Below are positions 37,501 to 45,386 of a DNA stretch of 64,000 nt, one piece after another. The stretch is taken from contig WMCF01000016.1 of NCBI GenBank assembly GCA_009792885.1, positions 16,568,858 to 16,632,857 on the forward strand. Direction: 5' to 3'. Source of the DNA: Eremophila alpestris peregrina. Taxonomy: Eukaryota > Chordata > Aves > Passeriformes > Alaudidae. A model generated the notes under the pieces. The model was not told the DNA's origin. It saw only the letters and a list, made by a program, of their open reading frames with translations, and searched no databases. Position 1 is the stretch's first letter, and each line of letters begins with the position of its first letter. Both the position numbers and the translations under genes were made by a program.

Positions 37501-40143
37501 TGATGAATGCAAGCTGCTATGTTTTTTTTCCTCAAATAAGGCTTGTTAGTGTAATAATAATTGCTCCAAGCAGTCTCCACGGGGGTGCTGTTCCCCTCCT
37601 GTGCTCACACGAGGGCACTCTGGCTTCACTCAGGAGCTGCTGCTGCTGCTTGTGCAGTTGCACAGGAACCAGAGCACTGGAAAATGTGTTCTTTGGTCTG
37701 TGGAGGGTTTGTGTGGGACAAACCCCCCTGGGAGGGTTCAGCTGCACAGCAGGGGCTCAGCTGTTCAAAAAGGGATGGGAGGAACCCAGGACATCCCCAG
37801 TGGCACATGGGGCTGGAGCAGGGCCCTGGCAGATATGCCTTTGCTCCAGTTTATATACAAAATAATATAATATACATATAAAAATAGGTATCAATATATT
37901 ATATTTCTTATATATGTATTTGCAGTAAGGCTTCTGGAGCTCCTGCAGACTGCCACAAATTTGAAACTTGCCCATTTTTTTGCAAAACCCCCATAATTTT
38001 GCAGTGATACAGAGATGGCAGTGGATTAAGAATGATTCATGTTTATAAAACCCCACACAACCCAGCTCCTAAGCAGCAGCAAATCTTGAGTGATCTGAGA
38101 ATAACAGGGACTGTTGGGATGTTGTTAGTGGGTTGATACTTGGACACATTTATCAGTGTTAGTGCTGGGCTGTTCTAATCTGAGTGTCTGGGCTGCTGAG
38201 GGAAAATCACACTGAAAATCAGCACATCATTTTGGCTGTATGTAAATCTTCTTTTAATATTTATTTAGAAGTACATTGCAGATAGATGGACCTTACAATG
38301 AAGCCTTTTATGAGAAGCTGCTGGACCTTTCCCTGGAAGATGATGGGACAGTGGCATTTGCATTAACAAAGGTACTTCTCACCTTCTTGAGGGTGTTTGG
38401 GCTGTCAGTGTTCATTAACCAGAGGTTAATTAACCTCTGTCTCACTGAAAGGGCTGCATAATGGATGGAGGCAGCACTGCTGCCTTGTCGGGGTCTGCTC
38501 AGTTCAAGTTCTTGATTGTGTCAAGGTGCATCTTTGGAGCAGAAGCAGTTAAAAACGAGCTTGTAGCACCAGTTCCTGAGAGGAACATAAAACTGTTTAT
38601 TTGCTTTCCAGACTGAGGAAGCTGGTGCTGTTTGGCCTTTAGGAATGTGTGGTGTAGGAAATAAATACGATTCTTACACAGGATGCTGCTAAAGCACCTG
38701 CTGCTGCCAACCTTCTGTTACAGAGAGAATTTCCAGCTCTTAAAGTGCCAACAAACCAATACAGGGGGTGCAGTGCTGCTATTTGTAAGGAACAGGATGC
38801 TTTACTCAGGTCAACAGCAACCTAAGAGAAAATGTGTGTTATTTTCTCTTGTACAGGTGCAGCAGTACAGAATAGCAATGACTGCTAAAGACTGCTCCAT
38901 CATGATTGCCCTTTCCACCTGCCTGCAAGATGAATGGTAAGAGCTGCTTGTACCTGCTTTGCAATGGCTCCAGTTGTTTAGAAATTGGGATGTTTGTACT
39001 GTTCAGACAATTCAATCACTTTAAAAAAGTGTGGATGTGTGTCCAAATATTTGGCTGTGAGCATTTTAGTACAGTTCTGATTTAAGACATTTATGACCAA
39101 TGCCTCTTTCTGAAGAGTTTTAAGTTGATCAAAAGGATCAAAGTTTTATATTTATTCCCTTCTTAAACTTTCAATGGACTGTTCATAGTAGTTCTGGATG
39201 GTTTTAAGTAGGTACAATTTTTTTGCCTTGGTGTTCTCACAGGAGAGATTTTTCAAGCTGAGTTGCCTTTCATGGCCCAGTTAGAATAAAACCAAGGCAA
39301 TAATCAAGAGGTGACAGCTCTGGCTGTCAGGCAGGAGGCTTTGCCACAATATGATCCCTTTTGGCTTGTGTCAGCAGTGCTAATCTGTTCTTCTGCAGGG
39401 GGCTTTGCTTCACCAGAGCCCTTTCATTCTTAGAGAATGCTGTTTTCTGCATTTGTGCTGCAGTTCTCCAGTGAAGTGTTAGTGATGGACATGACTTGTG
39501 CAATGGCTGACTCCAGAAATCTCCATCCCTTGGACAGCACACTACATTTTTTATTACCTTGAACCTAAGCAGGAGTTGCAGTCCCTTTTGTGCTTTTGCT
39601 GGTTAAAGGATGTTGCTTTGTGTGCACCACCTAGAAACAGCTTGGCTTTGCTAAATACAGTGAGTGAGAGTAATGTTTGACTTGAGCTGTGTGGAAGCTG
39701 AAAGGAAAATGAAAGGAGGAAGTGCCAGCAAGGTCCCATCAGGAATGGCAAAGCTGGAGCTATAGTTTCCTAAGTGCTACATTAGCTGCAGTTTATTTTC
39801 TTGGGCTCCCACAGAAGTTCCAAGAGAAACATTAGAGTCACACATCTGTAAAGGGACACATCAATGAAAAATACTGCTTTCAGTGACTCAGATGTGCAAT
39901 GTGGGTTTATTTTCCAGCTCTGAGCAAAGACCTGTGGTACTGACATCCAAATCCAGATTCACCTTCTCTGTTTCTGTGCTGGACCTGGACCTGAAGCCCT
40001 ATGAAAGCATCCCCCACCAGTACAAACTGGATGGTGAAATAGTCAACTTTTACCTGAAGAATGTACAGGCCAAAGATGACCCAGTTATGTCCAACCTCTT
40101 CAAGGAGAATGAAGACTGCACATTAGTTCTCCATAAAGTGTAA
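13447..40143 (+). CDS. IPPK: IPPK, inositol-pentakisphosphate 2-kinase (13 coding exons)
   Basis: IPPK phosphorylates Ins(1,3,4,5,6)P5 at the 2-position with ATP to give InsP6 (phytate), in cytosol and nucleus. I assembled 13 coding exons, all with GT-AG junctions and matching phases, giving 491 residues, the human length. Visible landmarks are the N-terminal glycine-rich segment HGEGNQSLV (residues 14-22), the family signature EIKPKCGF (136-143) spanning the exon 5/6 junction, a Cys/His-rich CRYCMHQH (159-166), the TAKDCS box with Asp402, and the SVLDLDLKP box with Asp439, Asp441 and Lys443. By spacing, Asp402 and Asp439/Lys443 correspond to what I recall as active-site Asp368 and Asp407/Lys411 of Arabidopsis IPK1; that mapping is inference. 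The start is supported by an in-frame stop at 13360-13362 and no in-frame ATG between it and 13447. Residues about 270-310 look poorly conserved. No frameshift or missing key residue was seen. Confidence 0.97.
13528..26638 (+). other. IPPK: IPPK intron 1 (13.1 kb)
   Basis: This is the largest IPPK intron. It contains the tail of the CpG island, a G-rich quadruplex-capable run near 14077-14110, a short direct duplication near 18415-18450, and a pocket of retained CpGs near 23430-24010. I recognised no nested gene and no mobile element in it. The longest open frame, an antisense one of 190 codons at 15313-15885, resembles no family I know. Confidence 0.85.
14077..14110 (+). promoter_or_regulatory. 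IPPK: G-rich run with G-quadruplex potential in IPPK intron 1
   Basis: At least four G-tracts of three or more bases lie within 34 bases on the sense strand, separated by loops of 7, 1, 1 and 3 bases. It sits about 550 bp downstream of the exon 1 donor. Folding in nascent RNA or DNA is inferred from pattern only. Confidence 0.55.
26639..26686 (+). CDS. IPPK: IPPK coding exon 2
   Basis: It encodes residues 28-43 (RCVVLRFLKSPPNQNK), phase 0 at both ends. It is preceded by a pyrimidine-rich CCCTCCAG acceptor and followed by a GTAAGA donor. The hydrophobic VVLRFLK strand continues the N-lobe sheet. Confidence 0.96.
30325..30420 (+). CDS. IPPK: IPPK coding exon 3
   Basis: It encodes residues 44-75, from TPEEILHHLQNIVDFG to ENYVHHG, phase 0 at both ends. 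The acceptor is TTCCAG and the donor GTAAAT. Confidence 0.96.
31184..31250 (+). CDS. IPPK: IPPK coding exon 4
   Basis: It encodes residues 76-97 (EIIQLPLDFVRQLCLK onward) and the first base of the codon for Glu98. The donor is GTAAGT. The EIIQLPLDFV segment matches the human EVVQLPLEFV. Confidence 0.96.
32771..32892 (+). CDS. IPPK: IPPK coding exon 5
   Basis: It encodes residues 98-138, including GYAMCLPNLTRL and RFAEHRPILCIEIK, the first half of the EIKPKCGF signature. The exon is distinctly GC-rich compared with its introns. The acceptor is CCGCAG and the donor GTGTGC. Confidence 0.96.
33268..33357 (+). CDS. IPPK: IPPK coding exon 6
   Basis: It encodes residues 139-168, beginning PKCGFIPFSS and ending CRYCMHQHLK, phase 0 at both ends. 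It completes the EIKPKCGF family signature. The acceptor is TTTTAG and the donor GTAATT. Confidence 0.96.
33935..33993 (+). CDS. IPPK: IPPK coding exon 7
   Basis: It encodes residues 169-187 (VANGKWKRPSKYCPLDLFS) and two bases of Gly188. The acceptor is CCACAG and the donor GTAAGC. Confidence 0.96.
34356..34428 (+). CDS. IPPK: IPPK coding exon 8
   Basis: It completes Gly188 and encodes residues 189-212 (NKQRMHFALKSLLQEA then QNNLKIFK), an amphipathic helix-like segment. The acceptor is CTCTAG and the donor GTAAAT. Confidence 0.96.
34619..34800 (-). mobile_element. CR1 LINE 3' fragment, antisense, in IPPK intron 8
   Basis: On the + strand it reads as a reverse-complemented CR1 tail: AGAAGGACCCATGGGGATTGTCAAAGTCCAACTCC, then TGGCCCTGCACAGGACACCCCAACAACCCCACCCTGTG, then a GAGAGCACTTCCCAAATGCTCCTGAAGCTCTG block. 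It is 5' truncated at about 34800. It lies about 190 bp downstream of exon 8 and antisense to the gene, with no sign of being exonised. Confidence 0.85.
35579..35858 (+). CDS. IPPK: IPPK coding exon 9 (largest coding exon)
   Basis: It encodes residues 213-305 and one base of Gly306. The first two thirds are conserved: NGELIYGCKD, HLKPFFFPCNGL and SGPHCTRTIVKELIHV. From about residue 270 to the end the sequence resembles human only loosely and probably forms a flexible loop. The acceptor is TTGCAG and the donor GTAAGG. Confidence 0.96.
35893..36012 (-). mobile_element. CR1-like 3' fragment, antisense, in IPPK intron 9
   Basis: The + strand reads CAGAATGGTGTGGGTTGGAAGGGATCTTTACAAGGCCACCTAGTCCAGCCCCTGCCAGGGGCAGGAACA and ends near CAGAGCCTTGTC. 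This is the reverse complement of a CR1-type 3' end. It begins only about 35 bp downstream of the exon 9 donor. Confidence 0.8.
37040..37190 (+). CDS. IPPK: IPPK coding exon 10
   Basis: It completes Gly306 and encodes residues 307-355 plus two bases of Arg356. Conserved blocks are SGLPRGCLLYKTLQAQ, MLDMLDIEGLYPLY and YLEEFPEE. The acceptor is TTCTAG and the donor GTAAGA. Confidence 0.96.
38269..38371 (+). CDS. IPPK: IPPK coding exon 11
   Basis: It completes Arg356 and encodes residues 357-390 (STLQIDGPYNEAFYEKL then LDLSLEDDGTVAFALTK). It contains the DGPY and DDGTVAFALTK blocks shared with human. The acceptor is TATTTAG and the donor GTACTT. Confidence 0.96.
38420..38439. repeat. Perfect 20-bp palindrome in IPPK intron 11
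   Basis: The sequence CAGAGGTTAATTAACCTCTG equals its own reverse complement. It lies 48 bp downstream of the exon 11 donor. The core GGTTAATTAACC holds two inverted GTTAA half-sites of homeodomain/HNF1 type, without the usual one-base HNF1 spacer. A hairpin near the 5' splice site is possible. Confidence 0.9.
38857..38936 (+). CDS. IPPK: IPPK coding exon 12
   Basis: It encodes residues 391-416 (VQQYRIAMTAKDCSIM then IALSTCLQDE) plus two bases of Cys417. It holds the TAKDCS box with Asp402, the likely catalytic aspartate by analogy with plant IPK1. The acceptor is GTACAG and the donor GTAAGA. Confidence 0.96.
39918..40143 (+). CDS. IPPK: IPPK coding exon 13 (C-terminus and stop)
   Basis: It completes Cys417 and encodes residues 418-491 followed by TAA at 40141-40143. 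It includes FSVSVLDLDLKPYESIP, with the metal/phosphate-binding Asp439, Asp441 and Lys443, HQYKLDGEIVNFY, and the terminal CTLVLHKV shared with human. The acceptor is TTCCAG. Confidence 0.96.
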
Positions 40144-42913
40144 CCATTCCCTTAAGGTTATTTTTATTCAAACACATGAGAAAGTGAAAGATTATTGGAA
40201 TACAGTTATGGTGATTGATTTTTTTCCTTTTTTTTGTGTTCAGTGCATTTTTCAGCTGTGAATGTTTTTGCTTTATGAAATGATTTCTAATGGGTAGTGC
40301 CTTCCCAGAGACCTGGGATAGCACTAAGCCCCTCATTTGCTAGATAACCTTAATGAATGTATTTAATGTGACAGAACAGGTAATGTGCCATACCTTGGAA
40401 CTAGAGGACAGATCAAATTAATACAAAAAGTCTGCTTCCTTAGAATTGAAAGAGCACAGAATTAATGGTTTCCTGAAGTATTGCACTAACATATAAAGCC
40501 TAATTACTAACAAGAGAATTGCCTTGGAGCCTGTGCTTTGAGCCTCCCTCATCCCTACTAAAGGAGGGAATGCTCTGGCAAAAGCTGTACAACACTTTAG
40601 CATTAATCCACTGAAAACACAACCATGCAGTGGCTGCTCTGTGCAACTGCCCTGGCACTGCAGGACATTTAAGTACTAATGCATGGACCAGGAACACCAG
40701 GCTGCCTCCAGAACTTGTGTATCTACCTAAAGCTTCTGAAACAAAGTGCAGAGGGTTAAGGTAAGCAACTTTGAGTTTTACATGATAGTTGGGCTTAACT
40801 CACCTGCCATGCTGGTTTTTATTGTCTCTGTACCTTACATGCTGCTATTGGAGGTGAAACCACAGCTGGCTCTTGCCTAATTTAAACTGAGCTATAAGAA
40901 GAATATGTTCTGAGTTTTACAGATCACTTCAGATCTCTCAGATGTTGTCAAAGGTTGGCACTATGGCACTGATGGCTCACACATGAGCAGCTGCTTTCAG
41001 GCTCTTTTGCTTTAAATGGCACAAGAAAAAGGTGACAGAATCCCATTTTCCTGCCTGCAGCTGCAGTGGGTCAGGCTGATGCCAGGGTGTGTCAGTGCTG
41101 CATTGGAGCAGTGCTCAGTGCAGCTGAGGGCTGGGGAGGTGCTGCAGTAAAATCATCCTTGGGGAGGGTCCTGAGCCGGAGCTGAAGGGAATGTCCAAAG
41201 CTGAGGGTACGATGATAAAATCTACAGCTCCTTTTCCCTCAAGGCTTACACCCCTGAATGGTGCAGAGATGCTCCTGCAGCCCCAGTGAACAGCTCTGAC
41301 CTGCATCCAGCCTGTGCTTACCAGTAATGGTGTTTAGGGTCATGGAGCTTAACTCCTAAAAACAGATTTATTTTGGGACCTCAGTATAACATTTGAATTG
41401 TTCCACTTTACCAGAAATTCAGAAATAGGATGCCCCTGTACCTTGGCACAACTATAGAACTGTGAAACACAGAGCCACCACTGCCCCTGTGCCAGAGACC
41501 TGTGCTGGCACCCAGTGCCAGGAGCCCTCTGGGGCAGGGCCTGAGATGTGAGACTACAGCAGTGCAATGACCTGGCAGCTGCCTGCAGGAATAACCCCTT
41601 CTTCCCAAAGAAAACCTGGAGGGAGAGAGCTACTTATAAATCCTGAAACCCTCCAGCTACTGGAAAGAGGAGGAAAGAAGGACCCTGCACAGCTGGGAAG
41701 TTTCCAGGTTTTTATACTGTAACTTTACATACATTTCATATGCACACAGCAGTGTCTGTGCTGAGCAAACAGTTTTGTTTTCAGGCAAGGAGGGAGCTAA
41801 AGATGAACTGAACTAAAGGTTACACAAAACCAGCTCAACCAGTTCCATGTCAGTGGAGAAGCAGGAATGAATTTTGCCTGTGTACTGGATTCCAAACTTG
41901 AAATGAGCCTGCTTTATCTAACAAGACAGAGTTGCCATTCATCAAACCCAATCTCTGGTGTTCAGCTGTCGAGTCTGGCAGAAACCAGGCTCTGGTCTGT
42001 CAGATTTTCCTGACCTACCAGAACAGTGGGAGACCATTTCAGTGATCAAATAGTGGATTATTGCATTTATGGGATTAGAAACATACTGTTGCTGCAGTTC
42101 AGATTTCTCCACCTCTCTCCCCATTGCTGCTGGGGTGGGCAGTTGTGCTGCTGGGGGCTCCAGCAGCTCTGGCCTTGGAAAGGAGGACTCCTGTTATATG
42201 GGAGCCCAGAGCTGGTGGCTTTGGGCTCTTGGCTCCAGGAGCTGTTACTCCCCAGCTGGGAAGTACTTGACTTCCAGTCACATCAGTTTGGTTGGGGTGC
42301 AGTGCTAGTGCAGAGCAGGAAACACTGGAAACACTGAGAGCTCCCAGATGGGCTCAAGGCACATCTGATGGAAGGCAAGGGAGAGGCAAGACATTGGTCT
42401 GATCTGTTTTGTTTCTTCAGGGATGAATGTGTGAAAGGTGATGCTTTGGTAATGTGGTACCAGAAATTTCCTTCTTAAGTCAGAAATGCAAAGGAAGTGC
42501 TGCAGTGGGCAGGAGGTGACAGGCTCACCTGTTCCCAGGGGTGCCATGGGCCTCTCTGAGTTAGATTAACACTCACATTGTGGAACAAAGTTACTTTATA
42601 CAGTTACCTTTGGGTTTTTTAGCATTGTATGTCTTTGAAATCTACAAATTGTCTTCTTCCACCCTAATTTAATGAGAAAGCTGTTCAACTCTTTGTTCTA
42701 GGAGTCTCTTACTGTTCTCTTGTCATTTTAAAATCACTGTACTTTTACAGAGCTGTGAAATGAAATGGATTTTTATGGACTTGATTTTGAACAGTGCATG
42801 ATCTTTTAACAATTTCCAAGTATCTAGAAAATGCTAAGAAGATAAACCACTCTGGTACATTGATGATTCAGAAAGATAAATTTATAATGAAATCCCTCTG
42901 TACATGTAACTAT

Positions 42914-42952
42914 TTTATTTGGCATTTTTGTATTTAAATGGCTGTATTTATT
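42914..42952 (-). terminator. CENPP: Candidate CENPP poly(A) signals inside the IPPK 3' UTR
   Basis: On the - strand, AATAAA occurs at 42947-42952 and again at 42914-42919. These are the first canonical signals downstream of the CENPP stop codon (43134). Only TATAAA-type variants lie closer. Use of either would make CENPP and IPPK mRNAs overlap tail to tail. Confidence 0.55.
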
Positions 42953-43052
42953 TTCATGTCATGACAATTTATATATAACGTGCCATAATTGTACAGATAG
43001 CATGTTTTATGAGTATGGTTTCTAAATGGAAAATAACTTAATGTTTATATTC

Positions 43053-43058
43053 AATAAA
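43053..43058 (+). terminator. IPPK: IPPK poly(A) signal AATAAA
   Basis: A canonical AATAAA is followed 10-20 bases later by a GACTGTGTAAC segment, placing cleavage at about 43070-43080. It is the only canonical signal I noticed between the stop codon and the CENPP coding end. Confidence 0.8.
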
Positions 43059-43133
43059 ATTATAGACTGTGTAACACAATATCTTAATTAAAACTACTTT
43101 TGAAATTGCTACCTGGTGTCAGCAATGCTGGAT

Positions 43134-43255
43134 TCATTTTTGTGAGCCCAGCACTTGGATGAGGTTCTCGATGGCTGCCTCGATCCCGAAGAGCCGGAGC
43201 AGGCTCCGGAAGCAGCCAGGGATGTTCTCCACTGTGCTCATCCTCTGCTCCAGCA
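43134..43255 (-). CDS. CENPP: CENPP terminal coding exon
   Basis: It completes a split Val codon and encodes 39 residues (LEQRMSTVENIPGCF then RSLLRLFGIEAAIENLIQ then VLGSQK) and a TGA stop at 43136-43134. The acceptor reads TTTCTGCTGCAG on the - strand. The GIEAAIENLI block is the clearest match to human GIEAALESLI. Confidence 0.92.
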
Positions 43256-45232
43256 CTGCAGCAGAAACAGACAATGCTGGTTATTTCCCAGGAGCTGCAG
43301 CAGTGCTGACAGCAGCTGGGTAAAGCAGGAAGCCTGCAGGCACACGGGGGTTGTGAGCCCTTCACAGGAGCTGAAGGTGCTGCTGAATTGGGGTGGGTTT
43401 GTGTGGTTGGGCTCTGGGAGCTGCAGTGCCATGGCCAAACCCAGGGCCTGGCAGCTCAGGAACACTCCCTGAAGTGACTGAGGTTACCTTGCTCTGGTAT
43501 TTTGGGCAGCAGGTCCAGGACAGGTGTAGTGGTCCCTTCTTCATCAAGATGGATCTTCCAGACAATCATCAGTTCAAACCTGTAGCAGGTGCACAGGAAG
43601 GGCAGTTCAGGTTAATTTAACCAGGTGCTGCCTTTGAAGTTCCTCCAAAGCAGAAAGAGCAGCAGTCACAAGGCTCAACCTCATACTCTGCAACAAAATT
43701 CACCTCATGTAATGCAGTGAACCATCTCTGGATTCAGAACCAGGAACATCAATCCAGTGACAAGGAGAGGTTCTGGCTACATCCAGATTTGCAGTAAAAG
43801 TGAGAAGAAAGCAAAGGAGAGCACTGAGTGTCCCCTGGCTCTACCCCTCAGGTAATATCTACACTCAGGACCAGGTGCTGAGAACAGGAAACTTGTTTCA
43901 GAAGTGTTTGCATAAATGGTGATGTGCTGGGTTTGGAGTAAGGGCTACCCTGCTATTCAGGGCCTTTCCAGACTAATGGCAGGGAGACATCTATCCAAGG
44001 CCTCCATTCCTGTGGTTCTCTGCTTTTAATTAAAAAAAGATAAAGCATAACAACATGGTTACTTCTTCAGAACAGTGCTGGTGTTTGTGCAAGGCCAGCC
44101 ATGATTCCCAGCTTCCCTAACCCAGAGCTGCTCTGCACAGTCAGTCACTGTAAGGAGGAAGGTCCCTTTCTCAGTGGTGTTCAACCCATCATGACTCCAA
44201 GAGTTTCCTTCCAATGGGATTTGTCGGCCTTTTGCTGCTTCATTTTTACAAATAATTTGGAAATTTGTGCACAGCTTGTTCTGGGATTTTGCAAACAAAT
44301 TTCTATGCCAGGCTGTTTTCTACAAGTCACTGAAATGACTTTTACATTCCTGTGTTTCTTAACTGTGGGTGAGAGGGAATGAGGGTAATGGAATTGGCAC
44401 CTGGCATCAGAGGAGAAACTAAAATCAAGCAAATTCTTCCCTATCTGGGAGAGATAGAGAGAGAGAGATAGATAGGTAGATAGATAAGAAGACAGACAGA
44501 TAGGTAAGATAGACAGATAAGATAGACAGAAAAAACAATTCATTCCTGAACCCCTGAGTTAAAGCATTTAATTTTAAAGGGCAAGTTTGGCTGAACGAAG
44601 CAGCATCATTTATTAGGGTTTGTTTGCTAGTTCTACACACAAACATAATGAAGGGAGCTGTGCCTTATTTCCATGTCAATCAAAGCATGTTAAAATAAGG
44701 TGTAAGAGGAGAGGGGAACAGTCTGATGCTGTCACAAAATAGTTACTTTTCATGGCCCTTACAGAATTCCTGACAGTGATAGTTACACCATCTTACATTT
44801 AACTGTAAGGATTTTTTCCCCTCTGAAAATCCCAAATGTACTGGAACATCTCTCACAGGGAGGCCAAACAAATCCCCTGTGCCTGGTAGGTAATAATTCC
44901 TTCAGCTAACTGATTTCCTTCTAAAAAAATGGACAAGTATAGCCACAGTTGCATTGCTGCCATTGCACAGTAAATGCCTTTTTCTTTCTGTTCTTTATTG
45001 GCAAGACCCCAAGGAGCTGGGCTTTGCTGGGATGGGGCTGGGATCCCTGCACCTCCTGCCACAGGAGGAACACAGAGCTGCAGCACGAGGCTGCTGCCCT
45101 GCCTGTGCAACCCCTCACCTGTGTAAATACACAAATGCATTTATTGGCTCACCCAGAAATTTTGGGGTTCCTCAGAATGATAAAATCTCCCTGCTGTCCT
45201 TCTGGAAGGGTCACGATGTCAGGATACTTGGC
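43134..45232 (-). CDS. CENPP: CENPP (centromere protein P), last three coding exons, 5' part outside the window
   Basis: CENP-P pairs with CENP-O in the CENP-O/P/Q/U part of the constitutive centromere-associated network at the inner kinetochore. Three - strand exons join with consistent phases (2 then 1) to encode the C-terminal 97 residues of a protein of about 290. They begin AKYPDIVTLPEG and continue with GFELMIVWKIHLDEEG, TPVLDLLPKIPEQ and LLRLFGIEAAIENLIQVLG. Human CENP-P aligns block by block: KYPDAVYLSEG, GFELVIVWRIQIDEDG, KLDLLTKVPQ and LVGLLGIEAALESLIKSL. These form the end of the second RWD domain. The gene is convergent with IPPK, as in human. The remaining exons, including the N-terminal coiled coil and first RWD domain, were not found up to the window edge. 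Confidence 0.92.
43488..43579 (-). CDS. CENPP: CENPP penultimate coding exon
   Basis: It completes a Gly codon and encodes 30 residues (FELMIVWKIHLDEEG then TTTPVLDLLPKIPEQ), leaving one base of a Val codon. The acceptor is GCTACAG and the donor GTAACC on the - strand. The following intron is only 232 nt. Confidence 0.92.
44450..44531. repeat. Interrupted GATA/GACA tetranucleotide microsatellite in a CENPP intron
   Basis: A GA run leads into GATAGATAGG, GATAGATA and GACAGACAGATA units over about 80 bases. GATA/GACA arrays are length-variable and occur widely in vertebrate genomes. It lies in the 1.57-kb intron between the last-but-two and penultimate CENPP exons. Confidence 0.9.
45153..45232 (-). 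CDS. CENPP: CENPP antepenultimate coding exon
   Basis: It encodes 26 residues (AKYPDIVTLPEGQQ then GDFIILRNPKIS) and two bases of a Gly codon. The acceptor reads TTCCCAG and the donor GTGAGC on the - strand. The KYPD...PEG core and the G|FEL junction match human, while the middle diverges. Confidence 0.88.
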
Positions 45233-45369
45233 CTGGGAACAAAAAGATTCAACTGGTTCATAAAAATCACAGCAGAGAAGGTTCCTACCTAGAGCTCCCC
45301 AGTCACAGTGGGCTGCACTAAGTCAGGAGTAATGATACTCACTCTCTGAAATTCTGACCTGTTGGTTTC

Positions 45370-45386
45370 TTTTTTTTTTTTTTTTT
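45370..45386. repeat. T homopolymer run
   Basis: Seventeen consecutive T residues occur in the first part of the upstream CENPP intron. On the - strand this is a poly(A) tract about 140 bases upstream of the 45232 acceptor. I saw no attached retroposed body. Confidence 0.85.

Larger units (their letters stand above)
40144..43080 (+). other. IPPK: IPPK 3' untranslated region
   Basis: About 2.9 kb separates the stop codon from the first canonical AATAAA I could see on the + strand (43053). The last 400 bases are strongly AT-rich. I saw no other gene or mobile element inside. Its distal end probably overlaps the 3' UTR of the opposing CENPP transcript. The exact cleavage site is inferred. Confidence 0.75.

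Noticed and set aside
37855..37920. AT-rich tract in IPPK intron 10 as a hairpin or replication element
   Set aside because: It is low-complexity AT sequence with no perfect long arms. Ordinary intronic DNA is the simpler reading.
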